NCBI GenBank assembly: GCA_018648945.1
Contig: JABGQJ010000038.1
Span: 1 to 21,871 of the forward strand
Direction: 5' to 3'
Length of the DNA stretch: 21,871 bases
Origin: Victivallales bacterium
Lineage (GTDB): Bacteria; Verrucomicrobiota; Lentisphaeria; Oligosphaerales; Lenti-02
The first letter of the stretch is position 1; each line of letters starts with the position of its first letter. The notes below the pieces were generated by a model that had not been told where the DNA came from, did not search any database, and was given only the letters and a program-made list of their open reading frames with translations. A program made the position numbers and the translations under genes. This document shows positions 6,783-16,141 of the stretch, piece by piece.

Positions 6783-9086
6783 TTAGTCGTCGCTCTTCAC
6801 CGGCAGGACTCGGTAGCTGTGTCCGGCGTGCACCGCGAAGCGGAGGGGGGTGCCACCCCTGGTTAGCTGGAGAGGCGCTCCCATGTCATCATGTACGGTC
6901 AGTCCAGCGGCGTCCCGCAGGTTGCAGTGGCCATCTCGCTCTGCATGGATGAGGGCCTGCCGGAGCGTTCCCTGTTCCCATTCGATGTCCACCCGGTAGC
7001 CTCCCCGGGCGCGTAGTCCACGCACCCGGCCATCGGGCCAGGAGGGGGGCAGGGCCGGGAGGAGCTGGATTTCTCCGCGGTAGCTCTGTAGAAGCATCTC
7101 GACCACGGCAGCCGTGCCCCCCAGGTTGCCGTCGATCTGGAAGATGCGCGGGGGGTGAAGGTCCAGCAACGAGTCGGTTGCGAAGTCCGCGACCAGACGT
7201 TCGAGATGGTGCCATGCCTGCTTTGCCTCTCCCAGGCGGGCAAAGAGGCACGCGGTCCAGGCCCGGCTCCAGCCGGTGTGCCCACCACCAGCTGCCAGCC
7301 GTTGCTCCAGGCTCTTGCGGGCGGCCTCCCAGAGCGCCGGCGTGCGTTCCGGATCGAGCGAGCCATCGGGGAAGAGCCCGATCAGGTGCGAGACATGGCG
7401 GTGGCTGGGTTCTACCTCGACCACCTCGTCTCGCCACTCCTTGAGCCTGCCATCGGCCCCGATCTCCGGCTGGGGCAGGCGCTCGCGCAAGGACTCCCAG
7501 CGCTTTTGGCGTTGCGCATCGACACCGAGTTCTTGAGCCGCACGCAGCGCATAGCCGAGGGCGTTGCCCGCGAGGATGATATCCATGGTGGCGGAGACGC
7601 AGAGCGTGACCGGTAGAGGACCGCCTCCCACGAAGCGATTCTCGGGAGACTGGCTGGGAACGATCTGGAGATTCCCGTCGGCATCCTCCAGCAGATAGGA
7701 TTCGTAGAAAGTGGCGACCTCGCGGAAGAAGGGGTATGCCCGTTCGGCCAGGAACTCCCGGTCCAGGCCGAACTCGTAGTGCCACCAGAAGTGCTGGGCG
7801 AGCCAGGCAGCCGCCCCGGTCCAGGCCGCCCAGCCGAAACTCTCCGGCGTGCAGCGTCCCCAGGCATCGGTCGTGATCGGCAGCCAGACGCCGCCGGCGT
7901 CGTACAAATCCCGCGCGGCCTTGCGGCCATGGGGCACGCAGCGCTCCACATGGCGGAAGAACGTCTCGGTGGCCTCGGTGATCCCCGTGGTTTCGGCAGG
8001 CCAGAGATTCATCTGGAGGTTGATGTCATGGTGGTAGTCGCTGGACCATGGCGGGTCGATGTCCTCGTTCCATTTCCCCTGGAGGTTGGGGGGCAGGTCC
8101 GCGCGCAGCGTGGCGGCGATGAGTAGGTACCGGCCATAGGCGAAGTAGAGGGCAATGAGCCCTGGATCGGGGTTCCCCCGCCTCAGGGCGGCCACTTGCT
8201 CGTCGGTGGGAAGGTCGGGCTCGGGGACATCAAGCGAGAGTTCCGCCGCACGGAACCGGGGGCGATAGGTCGCCAGGTGACAGGCAATCAGCTCGGACCA
8301 GATGTTGAATGTGCATTTCCCCAGCTCGCGCTGCTCGCGTTCGCGAGCGGGCGCACCGCCGGTCGCCGACGTGCCGACATCGATGAACACCACCACTTCC
8401 GTCGCGCCTTCCACCCGCAGTTCGGGGCCGCGCGCCACAACCGTGCCGTTGCAGTGGACGACACGGGCGGACACGTGGAAGGCTATCCCCCCTTCGAACT
8501 GGCCCGATAGGGTCAGCTCCCCCCCATTCGCCTCCCGGAGCAGGAAGCAATCCGGATCCTCCGCCCGGTCCAGCCAGAGATCGGCAGAGAAGGCATGGTC
8601 GGCCGAGAGTCGGACAACGAGAATATCCTGATGGGTGTCAGCGAGGAACTGCCGGGCGAAATGGGCCTCGCCCACCTGGTAGGACACCGTGGCGACCCCA
8701 GTCTCCAGGTCCAACTCCCGGCGATAGTCCGTCGCCGGGCCATGCTCCACCCGGAACCGGAAGTCCCCGGCGGGTTGGTAGGAATCCACTCGGCCCGGGG
8801 AACCGTCGGGATTGCCGCCGCCGGGGCCACCGAACAGCTCATCCCCCAGTCGTGTCCCCTCTTCATATCTACCCGCCAGCAGCAGCTCGCGGACTTCCTC
8901 CAGGCGATGGGCATGCCGCGGGCACTCCCGGCTGCGGTTGATGCCGCGCCAGAGCCACTCGTGGTTCAGCGCCAGTCGATCCTCCTCGGTGGTGCCCAGC
9001 ACCATCGCCGCCAATCGCCCGGTGCCGATCGGCAACCCCTCGATGTACTCCCGGGGCGGTTTCCTGTACCACAAGCGGTAGCGCAT
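6783..9086 (-). CDS. GH95 family alpha-L-fucosidase-like glycoside hydrolase
   Basis: The protein has 767 residues, a normal length for GH95. GH95 enzymes remove alpha-1,2-linked fucose by inversion; some members act on alpha-L-galactose. The N-terminus ([20 protein letters not shown], then AMVLG and LNHEWLWRG) is the GH95 beta-sandwich opening. The (alpha/alpha)6 barrel shows [20 protein letters not shown], then [13 protein letters not shown] (about 351-363), whose asparagines match the catalytic-base network. It also shows PSQSPEN (about 475-481), whose Glu is the candidate general acid, and [18 protein letters not shown]. The end has [14 protein letters not shown] and [12 protein letters not shown]. 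The start at 9086 follows GCAAGGAG with 6 nt spacing; the frame continues upstream but lacks homology there. No signal peptide is visible, so the enzyme is probably cytoplasmic and acts on imported oligosaccharides. The fucose specificity is a family-level inference. Confidence 0.92.
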   Translation of the reverse strand: MRYRLWYRKPPREYIEGLPIGTGRLAAMVLGTTEEDRLALNHEWLWRGINRSRECPRHAHRLEEVRELLLAGRYEEGTRLGDELFGGPGGGNPDGSPGRVDSYQPAGDFRFRVEHGPATDYRRELDLETGVATVSYQVGEAHFARQFLADTHQDILVVRLSADHAFSADLWLDRAEDPDCFLLREANGGELTLSGQFEGGIAFHVSARVVHCNGTVVARGPELRVEGATEVVVFIDVGTSATGGAPAREREQRELGKCTFNIWSELIACHLATYRPRFRAAELSLDVPEPDLPTDEQVAALRRGNPDPGLIALYFAYGRYLLIAATLRADLPPNLQGKWNEDIDPPWSSDYHHDINLQMNLWPAETTGITEATETFFRHVERCVPHGRKAARDLYDAGGVWLPITTDAWGRCTPESFGWAAWTGAAAWLAQHFWWHYEFGLDREFLAERAYPFFREVATFYESYLLEDADGNLQIVPSQSPENRFVGGGPLPVTLCVSATMDIILAGNALGYALRAAQELGVDAQRQKRWESLRERLPQPEIGADGRLKEWRDEVVEVEPSHRHVSHLIGLFPDGSLDPERTPALWEAARKSLEQRLAAGGGHTGWSRAWTACLFARLGEAKQAWHHLERLVADFATDSLLDLHPPRIFQIDGNLGGTAAVVEMLLQSYRGEIQLLPALPPSWPDGRVRGLRARGGYRVDIEWEQGTLRQALIHAERDGHCNLRDAAGLTVHDDMGAPLQLTRGGTPLRFAVHAGHSYRVLPVKSDD

Positions 9087-9144
9087 GGGGGGCTCCTTGC
9101 TGTTCGGGGTCCACGACAGGACAAACATGAACCTTCTGCGGCGA

Positions 9145-9166
9145 TTCGCCAGAGCGCTGGCGCGAA
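9145..9166. repeat. Inverted repeat in the divergent GH95/GH42-like promoter region
   Basis: TTCGCCAG (9145-9152) and CTGGCGCGAA (9157-9166) form a near-perfect inverted repeat around AGCG, with one extra base in the right arm. The core CGCCAG-AGCG-CTGGCG is exact. It lies in the 171-bp gap between two divergent glycan genes, which suits an operator controlling both. CATATTAG at about 9180 could contribute a -10, but I cannot assign promoters here confidently. Confidence 0.4.
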
Positions 9167-9257
9167 GAACTGCGCCCGCCATATTAGCCGGCGAGAAACC
9201 ACTGTCCGCCGCCTCGCTGATCTCTCGGTCGTTCCCCCAACCCCAGGATACGAGAAG

Positions 9258-12200
9258 ATGCTCCGCCGTGCTGCATGCGCCGTGCTGCTTGCCGCCCTGG
9301 CCCTTCGGGCAGGGCCTGTAGCCGTGCAGAATGGCGACTTTGGGTCCGGGCTCTCCGGCTGGCAAGCACGGACTGCGGCCACCGATCCAGAGGCCGGGAC
9401 GTTGGATGCAGAGACGAGCCAGGACGGCAATGGGTCGCTGCGGATCGTGCAGCGGAACCCGCGGTCGTACACCAGCTTCACCCAATTGGTCGAGGTGCAG
9501 CCCGGACAGGAGTACGTGGCTACGGCCTGGGTCAAGGCTGAGCGGGTTGTGCGGCGAGGCATCGGGGCGAATCTCTTCATTGGCGACAAGGGCGGCCGCT
9601 CGATTGCCCTCCCGATCCCAGCCCGCTTCCGGCAGGGGACGTTTGGCTGGACCCAGGTAGCCGTCCGCTTCGGGAGTGGCCCCCGGACGGCGATCTCGGT
9701 CACCCCGTACCTGAAGGAGGCCACTGGCACGGTCTGGTTCGATGGCATCTCAGTGGTCCCGGCACCGCCTTGGCAGGGACCGGTTGGCCCGCCTGCCGAT
9801 CTGTCTCCCGCCACGATTCTGCCGCTGGCCGAGGCCTACGACTACCGTACCGTGCGCAACGATGTGGTCACGCCCCATTGGGCGTTTGGGAAACCCCTGG
9901 GCAGGCGCCTTCGGGTCGCGGTTTTGGCTCCGGCCCTGGCCCAGCGCGAGAGCGTGGAACTGGCTCAGCGTCTGGACTGCGACATCACCCCGCTGATGGT
10001 GCACAGTGGCGACTCGCTGGGGACGACCGGCTTCGCCTATGGCTCTCTCTCCCACGAGGAATCGCTCCGGAACCTGAAGGAGAAGCTGAAGGAGGAGTAC
10101 GACGCGTTGATCATCGGGCGCGTGGCATGGGGGACGCTGACCGAGGAGATCAACAAGGCGATCATCGAGAAATCACGTGCGGGAATGGGGTTGATCTACA
10201 TCTGCCCAAAGGGCAAGCGCCTGTCTCCCGATCACCCCATGTTCAAGGCTCTCCCCATGCCGGTTGCTGCGCTCTCCTGCGTCGGCATGGCCGGGCTCCC
10301 CGGGTTCGAGTCCATCGCCCTGCACGAGACGTTCCTGGCCCGCCACGTCCAGCCCTATGCCCTGGGCAAAGGACGGATGTTGGTTGTGGATTACGGCGAG
10401 GCCGCGCCTTCCGACCACCACTACCTGACTCCCCCGACGCGCCGCTGGCGGGGCGGGTACGCCCACTACGATCTGTACATGGCTTTTCTGGGCAAGGCCC
10501 TCCGCTGGGCGGCGGGCACCGACGCCGCTGCGGTGTTGACGGGCCTCACCGCCCCCACCAAAGTGAAATGGGGCCAACCCGCCGCCCTGGACTGCGCCAT
10601 TCGCGGCGCGACCGCCATGGCTATACAGGCCGAACTGACCGTCCGGCGGCTGCGTCCCTCTCCCTGGGATCCCCCCGTCGCCAAGCAGGCCTGCCAGATC
10701 ACCGATGGCAAGGCCACGCTGGCCTTGCCCACGAAGCTCCCGGCTGGTGACTATGTGGCCCTGCTGGTCCTTCACGACGGCGCCCGGAGCATCGATTGGG
10801 GGTGGACTCGGTTCGAGATCCAGGGCCCATTGGCCGTGGCCGAGCTGGACCTCCCCGACCGCACGCTGCCGGGATCGTCCGCCTCCGTGCCGGTCGCCCT
10901 GCGCCTGGCAGGGGAGATTCCGCCTGGGGCCACGCTGCGCTTCGACGTGCACGACGCCTACGAACGCCTGGTGGGACGTCAGGAGCAGGCCTTCACGAAG
11001 CGGGTGTTGAGGGTCGATGTATCCTGTGCCTTCAGTCGCTCCATCTACAACCGGCTGACCGTGCATGTTCTCGATGCAGACGGGCTGCCCCTGCTCTGCC
11101 AGCACGCCGAGTTCACCGTTCCCAGGCCCCGCGCCTACGATACCTTTCAATTCATCATGTGGGGAGATGGGGGGGACGACTACATCGGCGCCCTGCTTCG
11201 CCGCCAGGCTGCGCGCAGCGGCGTGGATGCCGCGGATCTCGCGTTTGGTTCGTGGCAGCCCCAACCGCTGAGCGGCAAGGAACGGCACGGGCTGCGCGAG
11301 CGTCTCATGGCCTTGGCCCGAACGGGGATCGCCCCCATTCCCTACGTGTCCCGGCTCCAACCCGATCCAGAGACTGATTCGGGCATTCGCCAGCCCTGTC
11401 TCACGGACCCGGCGTTCCGGCGCGCCTTCGAGCAGGCGCTGGACGAAAGGACCGCTCTCTGCCGTCCGTTCTCCCCGTTGGGGATCACCATGGGAGACGA
11501 GAATTACCTGGGGCAGTCGGGCGAGTACTGCGTGTCCCCTACGTGCCGAACGCACTTCCAGACGTGGTTGCAGAGCGCCTACGGCACCATCGATTCGCTC
11601 AACCGGAGCTGGGGCACGTCTCTGCCTGACTTCGCGGCGGCTCGCCCTGCGCTCCAGGGCGAGCTGGCACGCCCTGAGGATTGGCCCCGCTGGGTGGATT
11701 GGCGCCGGAGCATGGACCGCGTCTTCGCCGATACCCACCAGTTTGGGCGGGAGACCGCCCAGCGCACGATCCAGGCGGCTCGCGTGGGGTGCGATGGCCT
11801 GCTCTCCGATACCCCAGCACGGGGCTACGACTGGGAATTGCTCGGCAAGTCGTGCAGCCTGCTCAATGTCTACCTGCGCGATCCGGCCCATGTGCTTCTG
11901 CTGCGTTCCTTTGCCAAGCCGGGCGACCTGCGAGGCTGCTGGTCCGGTGGCTACACCGGCGAACGGCGCGAGCCAGCGCGTCAGCGATGGGCACCATGGA
12001 AGCAAATCTTCAGCGGTTTGAACAGCGCCTGGTTCTACGCGCCCTACACGCGGGTTGGCGGCAGTGGCGAGGTCGGCTTTCGCCCCGACCTATCGCCCTA
12101 CGACTGCTGGAGTGCGACGGCCAGCGAGGTGGACCGGCTGAAGAGTGGCATCGACCGCTTGTTGCTCACGGCGGAGCGGGACGACCGGGCGATCGCCCTG

Positions 12201-13367
12201 GTCTACTCGCGCAGTTCCGCCTTGGTATCTGCCCTCGACCCAGCCTACGACGAGCACCTGCCCGCTCTTGCGGCTATGGCCGAGTTGCTGGCCGATGCGG
12301 GGTTCTCGTTCCGGGTGATCTCCGCGACTTCCCTGGAGGACGGGGCTCAACTCCGGTCCGCCTGCCAGGCCGTGTTCCTGCCTGCCTGCGTGGCCCTTTC
12401 CGACCAGGCCGGGGCAGGCCTGCGGCATTTTGCCGAAGCGGGCGGGGTCGTGGTAGCGGATTGGGGCACAGGGCGCTACGACGAGCACGGCAAGCGCAGA
12501 GAGCGGGGCGCGCTGGATGAGCTGTTTGGCCTACAGCGCAATGGCCCGCCTGGCTTTGTCCAGCCGGTCGGGGGAATCCCCGGTTTCCTGCCGCAGACGA
12601 GCGTGGACGGCAGCATCCGCATCCGGAAGGCGTGGCCGAAGCGCTTTGTGGGGGGCGTGCCGGTCTTGATCACCTCGTCCCACGGCGCGGGCGTGGCCGT
12701 GTATCTGAACTTCAGCCTGATCAGCTACCCCGCGACCGGGGGTGCTCGCGGGGCATCGCTCCAGGCATGGCTGCGCCAGCTGCTGGCGCGGGACGGATTG
12801 CCCGAACCCGTGTTGGCAAAGGGGCAGTGGGGAGCCCCCCATCGCGTGGAGACCTGCCGTTGGCGCAACGGGGAGCTCAGCTTCATCGGCCTCCTCAAAC
12901 ACCCGGATACACCGCAGGTGGGAGAGGATCTGGAGTTGGCCCTGCCGCCGGGGCAACATGCCTACGATGTACTTGCCGGCCGCTACCTGGGGGTTGGGAA
13001 GACCGTCGCTTTCCATCTGGGGCCGGGTGAGGTGAAGTTGATCTCGCTGGGGCCTGAGCGGATCAAGAGCGTCAAGCTGGAGCGCCTCAAAGGCGACGAA
13101 TACGTGACCCCCGCCTACCGCATCACCGTGGGCAAGGGGCGGCGACCGGTGCTGTCCGCTCGGGTTGTCCATGTGCGGGTGTTCGATCCGGGGGGATTCC
13201 CCTACCGAGCCGGAACCGTTACGCTGTTGGCCCCGGAAGGCAGCTGCGAGTATGACGTGCCCTTCGGCCTCGGTGACCCCGCTCCGGGGCGCTGGCGAGT
13301 GGAGGTCACCGATGCCGCCACCGGCATCCGCCAGGAAGTCGCCTTCACCATCCGCGCCAAGGACTGA
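9258..13367 (+). CDS. Secreted GH42-like (beta-galactosidase-like) multidomain protein
   Basis: The protein has 1369 residues from the ATG at 9258, which begins the signal peptide [20 protein letters not shown]. The frame is open further upstream, but that stretch is antisense to GH95. Residues about 24-165 form a CBM4/9-like jelly roll ([29 protein letters not shown]). Residues 215-370 resemble a GATase/ThuA-like Rossmann domain ([22 protein letters not shown]). Ig-like strands follow. From about 628 a GH42-like barrel appears: [23 protein letters not shown] near 744 (its Glu is a candidate acid/base), and [12 protein letters not shown]. Residues 975-1100 look like the GH42 trimerisation domain ([39 protein letters not shown]). 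A beta-rich C-terminus ends the protein. Length is far above the usual 650-700 of GH42. Activity on galactosides is not proven, because I could not identify a nucleophile. Confidence 0.8.
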   Translation: MLRRAACAVLLAALALRAGPVAVQNGDFGSGLSGWQARTAATDPEAGTLDAETSQDGNGSLRIVQRNPRSYTSFTQLVEVQPGQEYVATAWVKAERVVRRGIGANLFIGDKGGRSIALPIPARFRQGTFGWTQVAVRFGSGPRTAISVTPYLKEATGTVWFDGISVVPAPPWQGPVGPPADLSPATILPLAEAYDYRTVRNDVVTPHWAFGKPLGRRLRVAVLAPALAQRESVELAQRLDCDITPLMVHSGDSLGTTGFAYGSLSHEESLRNLKEKLKEEYDALIIGRVAWGTLTEEINKAIIEKSRAGMGLIYICPKGKRLSPDHPMFKALPMPVAALSCVGMAGLPGFESIALHETFLARHVQPYALGKGRMLVVDYGEAAPSDHHYLTPPTRRWRGGYAHYDLYMAFLGKALRWAAGTDAAAVLTGLTAPTKVKWGQPAALDCAIRGATAMAIQAELTVRRLRPSPWDPPVAKQACQITDGKATLALPTKLPAGDYVALLVLHDGARSIDWGWTRFEIQGPLAVAELDLPDRTLPGSSASVPVALRLAGEIPPGATLRFDVHDAYERLVGRQEQAFTKRVLRVDVSCAFSRSIYNRLTVHVLDADGLPLLCQHAEFTVPRPRAYDTFQFIMWGDGGDDYIGALLRRQAARSGVDAADLAFGSWQPQPLSGKERHGLRERLMALARTGIAPIPYVSRLQPDPETDSGIRQPCLTDPAFRRAFEQALDERTALCRPFSPLGITMGDENYLGQSGEYCVSPTCRTHFQTWLQSAYGTIDSLNRSWGTSLPDFAAARPALQGELARPEDWPRWVDWRRSMDRVFADTHQFGRETAQRTIQAARVGCDGLLSDTPARGYDWELLGKSCSLLNVYLRDPAHVLLLRSFAKPGDLRGCWSGGYTGERREPARQRWAPWKQIFSGLNSAWFYAPYTRVGGSGEVGFRPDLSPYDCWSATASEVDRLKSGIDRLLLTAERDDRAIALVYSRSSALVSALDPAYDEHLPALAAMAELLADAGFSFRVISATSLEDGAQLRSACQAVFLPACVALSDQAGAGLRHFAEAGGVVVADWGTGRYDEHGKRRERGALDELFGLQRNGPPGFVQPVGGIPGFLPQTSVDGSIRIRKAWPKRFVGGVPVLITSSHGAGVAVYLNFSLISYPATGGARGASLQAWLRQLLARDGLPEPVLAKGQWGAPHRVETCRWRNGELSFIGLLKHPDTPQVGEDLELALPPGQHAYDVLAGRYLGVGKTVAFHLGPGEVKLISLGPERIKSVKLERLKGDEYVTPAYRITVGKGRRPVLSARVVHVRVFDPGGFPYRAGTVTLLAPEGSCEYDVPFGLGDPAPGRWRVEVTDAATGIRQEVAFTIRAKD

Positions 13368-13420
13368 CAGCAGGCGTCCAAGCGGGGCGCAGGCGAGAGA
13401 TAGGAGCGACCAAGCACGCC

Positions 13421-14668
13421 ATGATTCCCACAAAGTCCATTGTGGTTCCCGGCTCCCCGCCGGTGGACATCGCCGAGTATCAGGCGTTGATCGACCACCC
13501 ATGCTTCCAGGTGCTGCGCGAGCGCAAGCAACTGGGCGTGAACTGCCTGGTGTTTCCCGGCGCGGTGCATACGCGCTTCGAGCATGCGGTGGGGACCTTG
13601 TCGCTGACCGAGCGCCTGTGCCGCGTGCATGGGCTGGCTGGCACCCGCCGCCGCGCCCTGTGTGCCTTCGCTCTCCTGCACGATGTGGGGCATGGCCCCT
13701 TCTCGCACCAGACCGAGCCCATTCTCGGCGGCGGCCACCACGAACGAGGGAGAGTGTGCCTGGGCCAGATGGCAGCGGCGCTCGACAGCTGTGGCATCGA
13801 CGGCGAGCAACTGCGGGCGATGTTTGCCGGCGAACACCCGGATGCGCCCTTGGTGAGCGACCGGAATCTGGGCACCGACAAGCTCGATTATCTGATGCGA
13901 GATGCCCTCCATATCGGGTTCGGGGGCGTGCCCGATATCGAGCGCATCCAGTTCTATACGGTTCTCGACGATGGCCCCGTGGCCATCGAGGAGAAGTACA
14001 TGGAGGACATCAAGCGGCTTCAGAAGTTCTACTCCTACCTCCATCAGCACGGGTACCTGAACAAGACCGCCCTCACCGCGCAGCGGATGCTGCAGCGGGC
14101 CGTGCAGGAGGCCAGGAAGGTGGACGACATGTCTGCCGACGGCATCTGGTCCATGACCGACCGGAGCTTGCTGAACTGGCTGGAAAGCTCGGCCTCCGCG
14201 CTGGCGCGGAGCTTGACCGGCCGTCTCCTGAGTCGATGCCTGCACTCCTCCTCGGTCGTGCTCAAACCCACCGGCTATGGCTATGTGGAGCGGTGTTCGG
14301 ACAAGCCCGTGGCGGTGTTGGAGTGGCCGCGTTCGCACCTGCGGCGGTTTGCCACGCTGGTGGGAGATGGCGAGCGGCTATGCGAGCTCGAGGACGAGCT
14401 TGCCGGGGAACTCGGTCTCGCCTGCGGCGAAGCGCTGTTTGCCGCGATGCCCTACTTCCGCAAACTGCTGCCGCGCGATGTGCGCATCCACTCGCGCAGT
14501 TCGGGAGGGAGCTTTGGCCTGTTTGAGAAGGACCGAGACCACTTCCGTTCCTTGGAGGGGGACTACCTGCGCACCTTCGCTGTCCGTTTGGTCGTGCCTC
14601 GCGAACACCGCGAGCGTGTGATGGCTCGGGGGGAATGGGTACGGGACACGCTGGCGAACTGGTTGTAG
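13421..14668 (+). CDS. HD-domain phosphohydrolase (SAMHD1/dNTPase-like, COG1078 type)
   Basis: The protein has 415 residues. The HD-superfamily metal site is clear: HTRFEHAVG (50-58), LLHDVGHGPFSH with HD at 87-88 and histidines at 91 and 96, and TDKLDYLMRD with Asp153 and Asp156. The layout H..R..H..G, LLHD.GHGPFSH, then DKLDYL.RD is that of the HD proteins related to SAMHD1 and bacterial dGTPases, which cleave (d)NTPs to nucleoside and triphosphate. The real substrate is uncertain because many relatives are uncharacterised. An AGGAG at 13402-13406 lies 14 nt before the ATG, longer than ideal. The gene starts 53 nt after the GH42-like gene in the same direction with no terminator between, so some co-transcription is possible. 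It converges on the coiled-coil gene with a 10-nt gap. Confidence 0.85.
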   Translation: MIPTKSIVVPGSPPVDIAEYQALIDHPCFQVLRERKQLGVNCLVFPGAVHTRFEHAVGTLSLTERLCRVHGLAGTRRRALCAFALLHDVGHGPFSHQTEPILGGGHHERGRVCLGQMAAALDSCGIDGEQLRAMFAGEHPDAPLVSDRNLGTDKLDYLMRDALHIGFGGVPDIERIQFYTVLDDGPVAIEEKYMEDIKRLQKFYSYLHQHGYLNKTALTAQRMLQRAVQEARKVDDMSADGIWSMTDRSLLNWLESSASALARSLTGRLLSRCLHSSSVVLKPTGYGYVERCSDKPVAVLEWPRSHLRRFATLVGDGERLCELEDELAGELGLACGEALFAAMPYFRKLLPRDVRIHSRSSGGSFGLFEKDRDHFRSLEGDYLRTFAVRLVVPREHRERVMARGEWVRDTLANWL

Positions 14669-14678
14669 GCGAGGGACT

Positions 14679-14996
14679 TCAGCTGTCGGGGAAGGCAAGC
14701 GCGCGCGTCAATGCGGGAACCCGGTCGCCGACTGCGTCCTTGAAGGCCACGAGGTCCGTGCTCAGCTCTTTGTCGGCTTCGGCCAGGGCTTGCTGCTTGT
14801 GTTCTTCTGCCTTGGCGATCTCTGCCGCAAGCAACTGCTCGGCCAGACGAGCCGTCTCACCTCGGAAAACCCGGGTGGACTCCGCCAGATCCCGACGCGC
14901 TTCCTGCCCAACAGCTACGGCCTTGGCCTCGGCTTGGCGGACAAGCTCGTCCGCCTCCTTCTCCACGACCAGCATGCGTTGCAGGAGATCGTCCAT
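14679..14996 (-). CDS. Small coiled-coil protein resembling V/A-type ATPase subunit G/H
   Basis: The protein has 105 residues and is almost entirely helical and charged, with heptad-like spacing from about 5 to 90 (VVEKEADELVRQAEAKA, ARLAEQLLAAEIAKAEEHKQ). The early pattern, EKEADELVRQAEAKA followed by a long Ala/Glu/Lys helix, resembles the peripheral-stalk subunit G/H of V/A-type ATPases. Low-complexity coiled coils can imitate this family, so the call is tentative. The gene lies 8 nt after the EIIA gene and surely shares its transcript. No other ATPase subunit is in the window, and the next gene downstream is on the other strand. If it is a stalk subunit, it is encoded apart from the main ATPase operon, or else it serves a different complex. 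Confidence 0.6.
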   Translation of the reverse strand: MDDLLQRMLVVEKEADELVRQAEAKAVAVGQEARRDLAESTRVFRGETARLAEQLLAAEIAKAEEHKQQALAEADKELSTDLVAFKDAVGDRVPALTRALAFPDS

Positions 14997-15004
14997 TACT
15001 CGGC

Positions 15005-15457
15005 CTATTCCTCGGCCCGGATGAGTTCGAGAACCTCGTTCACCGTTTCGGCGTCACGGATACGCTCGGTGAAGCCCGGCATGCCGAAGAGCCGCGCGAT
15101 CTCCGACAGCGCCTCGATATGGGGGCCGGGATTGCCCGCTTCCGCCAGAACCATCAAGACCACATAGACGGGTTCTTCGTCAAGCGAGTCGTACTCGATG
15201 CCCTTCTTGGAGACGCCCAACGCCACGATCAGTCCGTCGATCCCTTCGACTTTGCCGTGGGGCAGGCCAATCCAGCGAGTGATGCCTGTGGTCATCTTCG
15301 CTTCCCGCTCGAACAGGGCCTCGAGCGCCGCCTCCCGGTCGGTCACCCGACCCGCGTCCATCAGCAGCTGGACCATTTCCTCGAAGAGCTCTTCCTTCTC
15401 CTCGCTCTCCAGTCCGATTTTGATCAGGGAAGGGGTGATCTGCTCAGTCAGTCGCAT
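15005..15457 (-). CDS. PTS EIIA domain protein (fructose/mannitol/Ntr type)
   Basis: The protein has 150 residues and is a stand-alone PTS_EIIA_2 domain of typical length. The phosphorylation site is His67 in TRWIGLPHGK. The following strand (IDGLIVALGVSKKGIEYDSL), the VYVVLMVLA strand and the helix motif PGPHIEALSEIARLF are characteristic. Such proteins accept phosphate from HPr or NPr, then either pass it to a sugar-specific EIIB or act as regulators (PtsN type). No EIIB, EIIC, HPr or EI gene is nearby, which favours a regulatory role. I chose the ATG at 15457, with AGG 7 nt upstream; a TTG two codons earlier is possible. It is the first gene of a two-gene unit with the coiled-coil gene. 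Confidence 0.88.
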   Translation of the reverse strand: MRLTEQITPSLIKIGLESEEKEELFEEMVQLLMDAGRVTDREAALEALFEREAKMTTGITRWIGLPHGKVEGIDGLIVALGVSKKGIEYDSLDEEPVYVVLMVLAEAGNPGPHIEALSEIARLFGMPGFTERIRDAETVNEVLELIRAEE

Positions 15458-15520
15458 GGTCAAGCCTGGTAGGTGTCAAGCACGATTCCTCGTGCACTGC
15501 AGAGGTATTGCCGAAGCCCC

Positions 15521-15549
15521 AATATAGCTCCATGTGGCAGCTCCAGCAA
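15521..15549 (-). promoter_or_regulatory. Candidate promoter for the EIIA/coiled-coil unit
   Basis: On the minus strand, TTGCTG (15549-15544) is followed after 17 bp by TATATT (15526-15521). This would give a leader of roughly 57 nt containing a small CACGA-TTCC-TCGTG hairpin (15481-15494). The -35 match is only three of six. The rest of the 285-bp gap 15458-15742 holds no gene that I recognise; the open frames across it look random. Confidence 0.4.
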
Positions 15550-15742
15550 CGGGCTCGGGATGCCTGGTCAGGGCAGCTTCGCGCTGGTCCATCCGCTCAG
15601 TTGCTGCCTTGGCGCGGCTTGGGCAGCCTGTGCCTACAGATGATCACGCTGCTCGGCGGTACTGCCATGCCTTCCCGTTTGGGCCTCGGTCTGCCTCCCG
15701 CAGGAGAGTCCGTCTAGCTCTGGTCTGGCTGACAGTGGGGGA

Positions 15743-16135
15743 CTACCGGTACTGTGCGCGGATGGCGTTGAGCAGCCGCTGGGCTTGCTCCTTGTCCCCC
15801 ACCACCCCGTGGCGCACGCGCAGGCGGGTGCTGCCCGATTCCTTGCGCCGGGCGCTGATCCACACGTGCGTCCCGTCTACATCTGTGCCGCGAACACTGA
15901 ATGCATCGTCCTTGATCGTCGCGCTTGTGTCGCCGAATTGCTCGCTCTTGACGGTCTTGCGGATGGCCGCAACGACGGTGTCAAAGGACTCCGGTTCGTG
16001 GCTCTCCAACTGTCCCTTTGTATAGACGATGCCACCAGCGGCCCCGGCGGCGCCAGCCAGAATGGCCACGCAGCCCGTGGTCAGGGAGGCGAGGGCGAGA
16101 GAAGTGACAAGAAGGGCGGTACGTACAGAATTCAT
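15743..16135 (-). CDS. Small DUF3568-like lipoprotein
   Basis: The protein has 130 residues. The N-terminus MNSVRTALLVTSLALASLTT followed by Gly21-Cys22 is a lipoprotein signal with a slightly relaxed lipobox (Thr at -3). After a Gly/Ala-rich stretch (AILAGAAGAAGGIVYTKG) comes a small alpha/beta domain with FDTVVAAIRKTVKSE, a strand with TSATIKDDAFSVRGTDVDGT, HVWISARRKESGSTRLRVR, and a final helix (KEQAQRLLNAIRAQY). This is the pattern of DUF3568 family proteins, whose function is unknown. It starts 6 nt after the lpxA stop codon, so it is translated from the lpxA message, which fits a role in the outer envelope. No terminator is obvious after its stop. Confidence 0.8.
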   Translation of the reverse strand: MNSVRTALLVTSLALASLTTGCVAILAGAAGAAGGIVYTKGQLESHEPESFDTVVAAIRKTVKSEQFGDTSATIKDDAFSVRGTDVDGTHVWISARRKESGSTRLRVRHGVVGDKEQAQRLLNAIRAQYR

Positions 16136-16141
16136 GGTTGC

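Noticed and set aside
8595..9257. Upstream extension of the GH42-like reading frame by 221 codons
   Set aside because: It is antisense to the GH95 N-terminus, and a clear signal peptide begins at 9258.
9087..9485. N-terminal extension of the GH95 frame
   Set aside because: The GH95 homology begins at the ATG at 9086, which has a good ribosome binding site. The extension would overlap the divergent gene and has no homology.
10173..12005. Open frame of 610 codons antisense to the GH42-like gene
   Set aside because: No family features. The plus-strand frame shows a signal peptide, GH42 and trimerisation-domain motifs.
15458..15742. Possible small RNA or SRP RNA in the gap beyond the EIIA gene
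   Set aside because: A CCAAGGCAG-like stretch recalls SRP RNA, but the conserved GGAAGGAAGCAGCC core is absent, and RNase P and tRNA features were not found.
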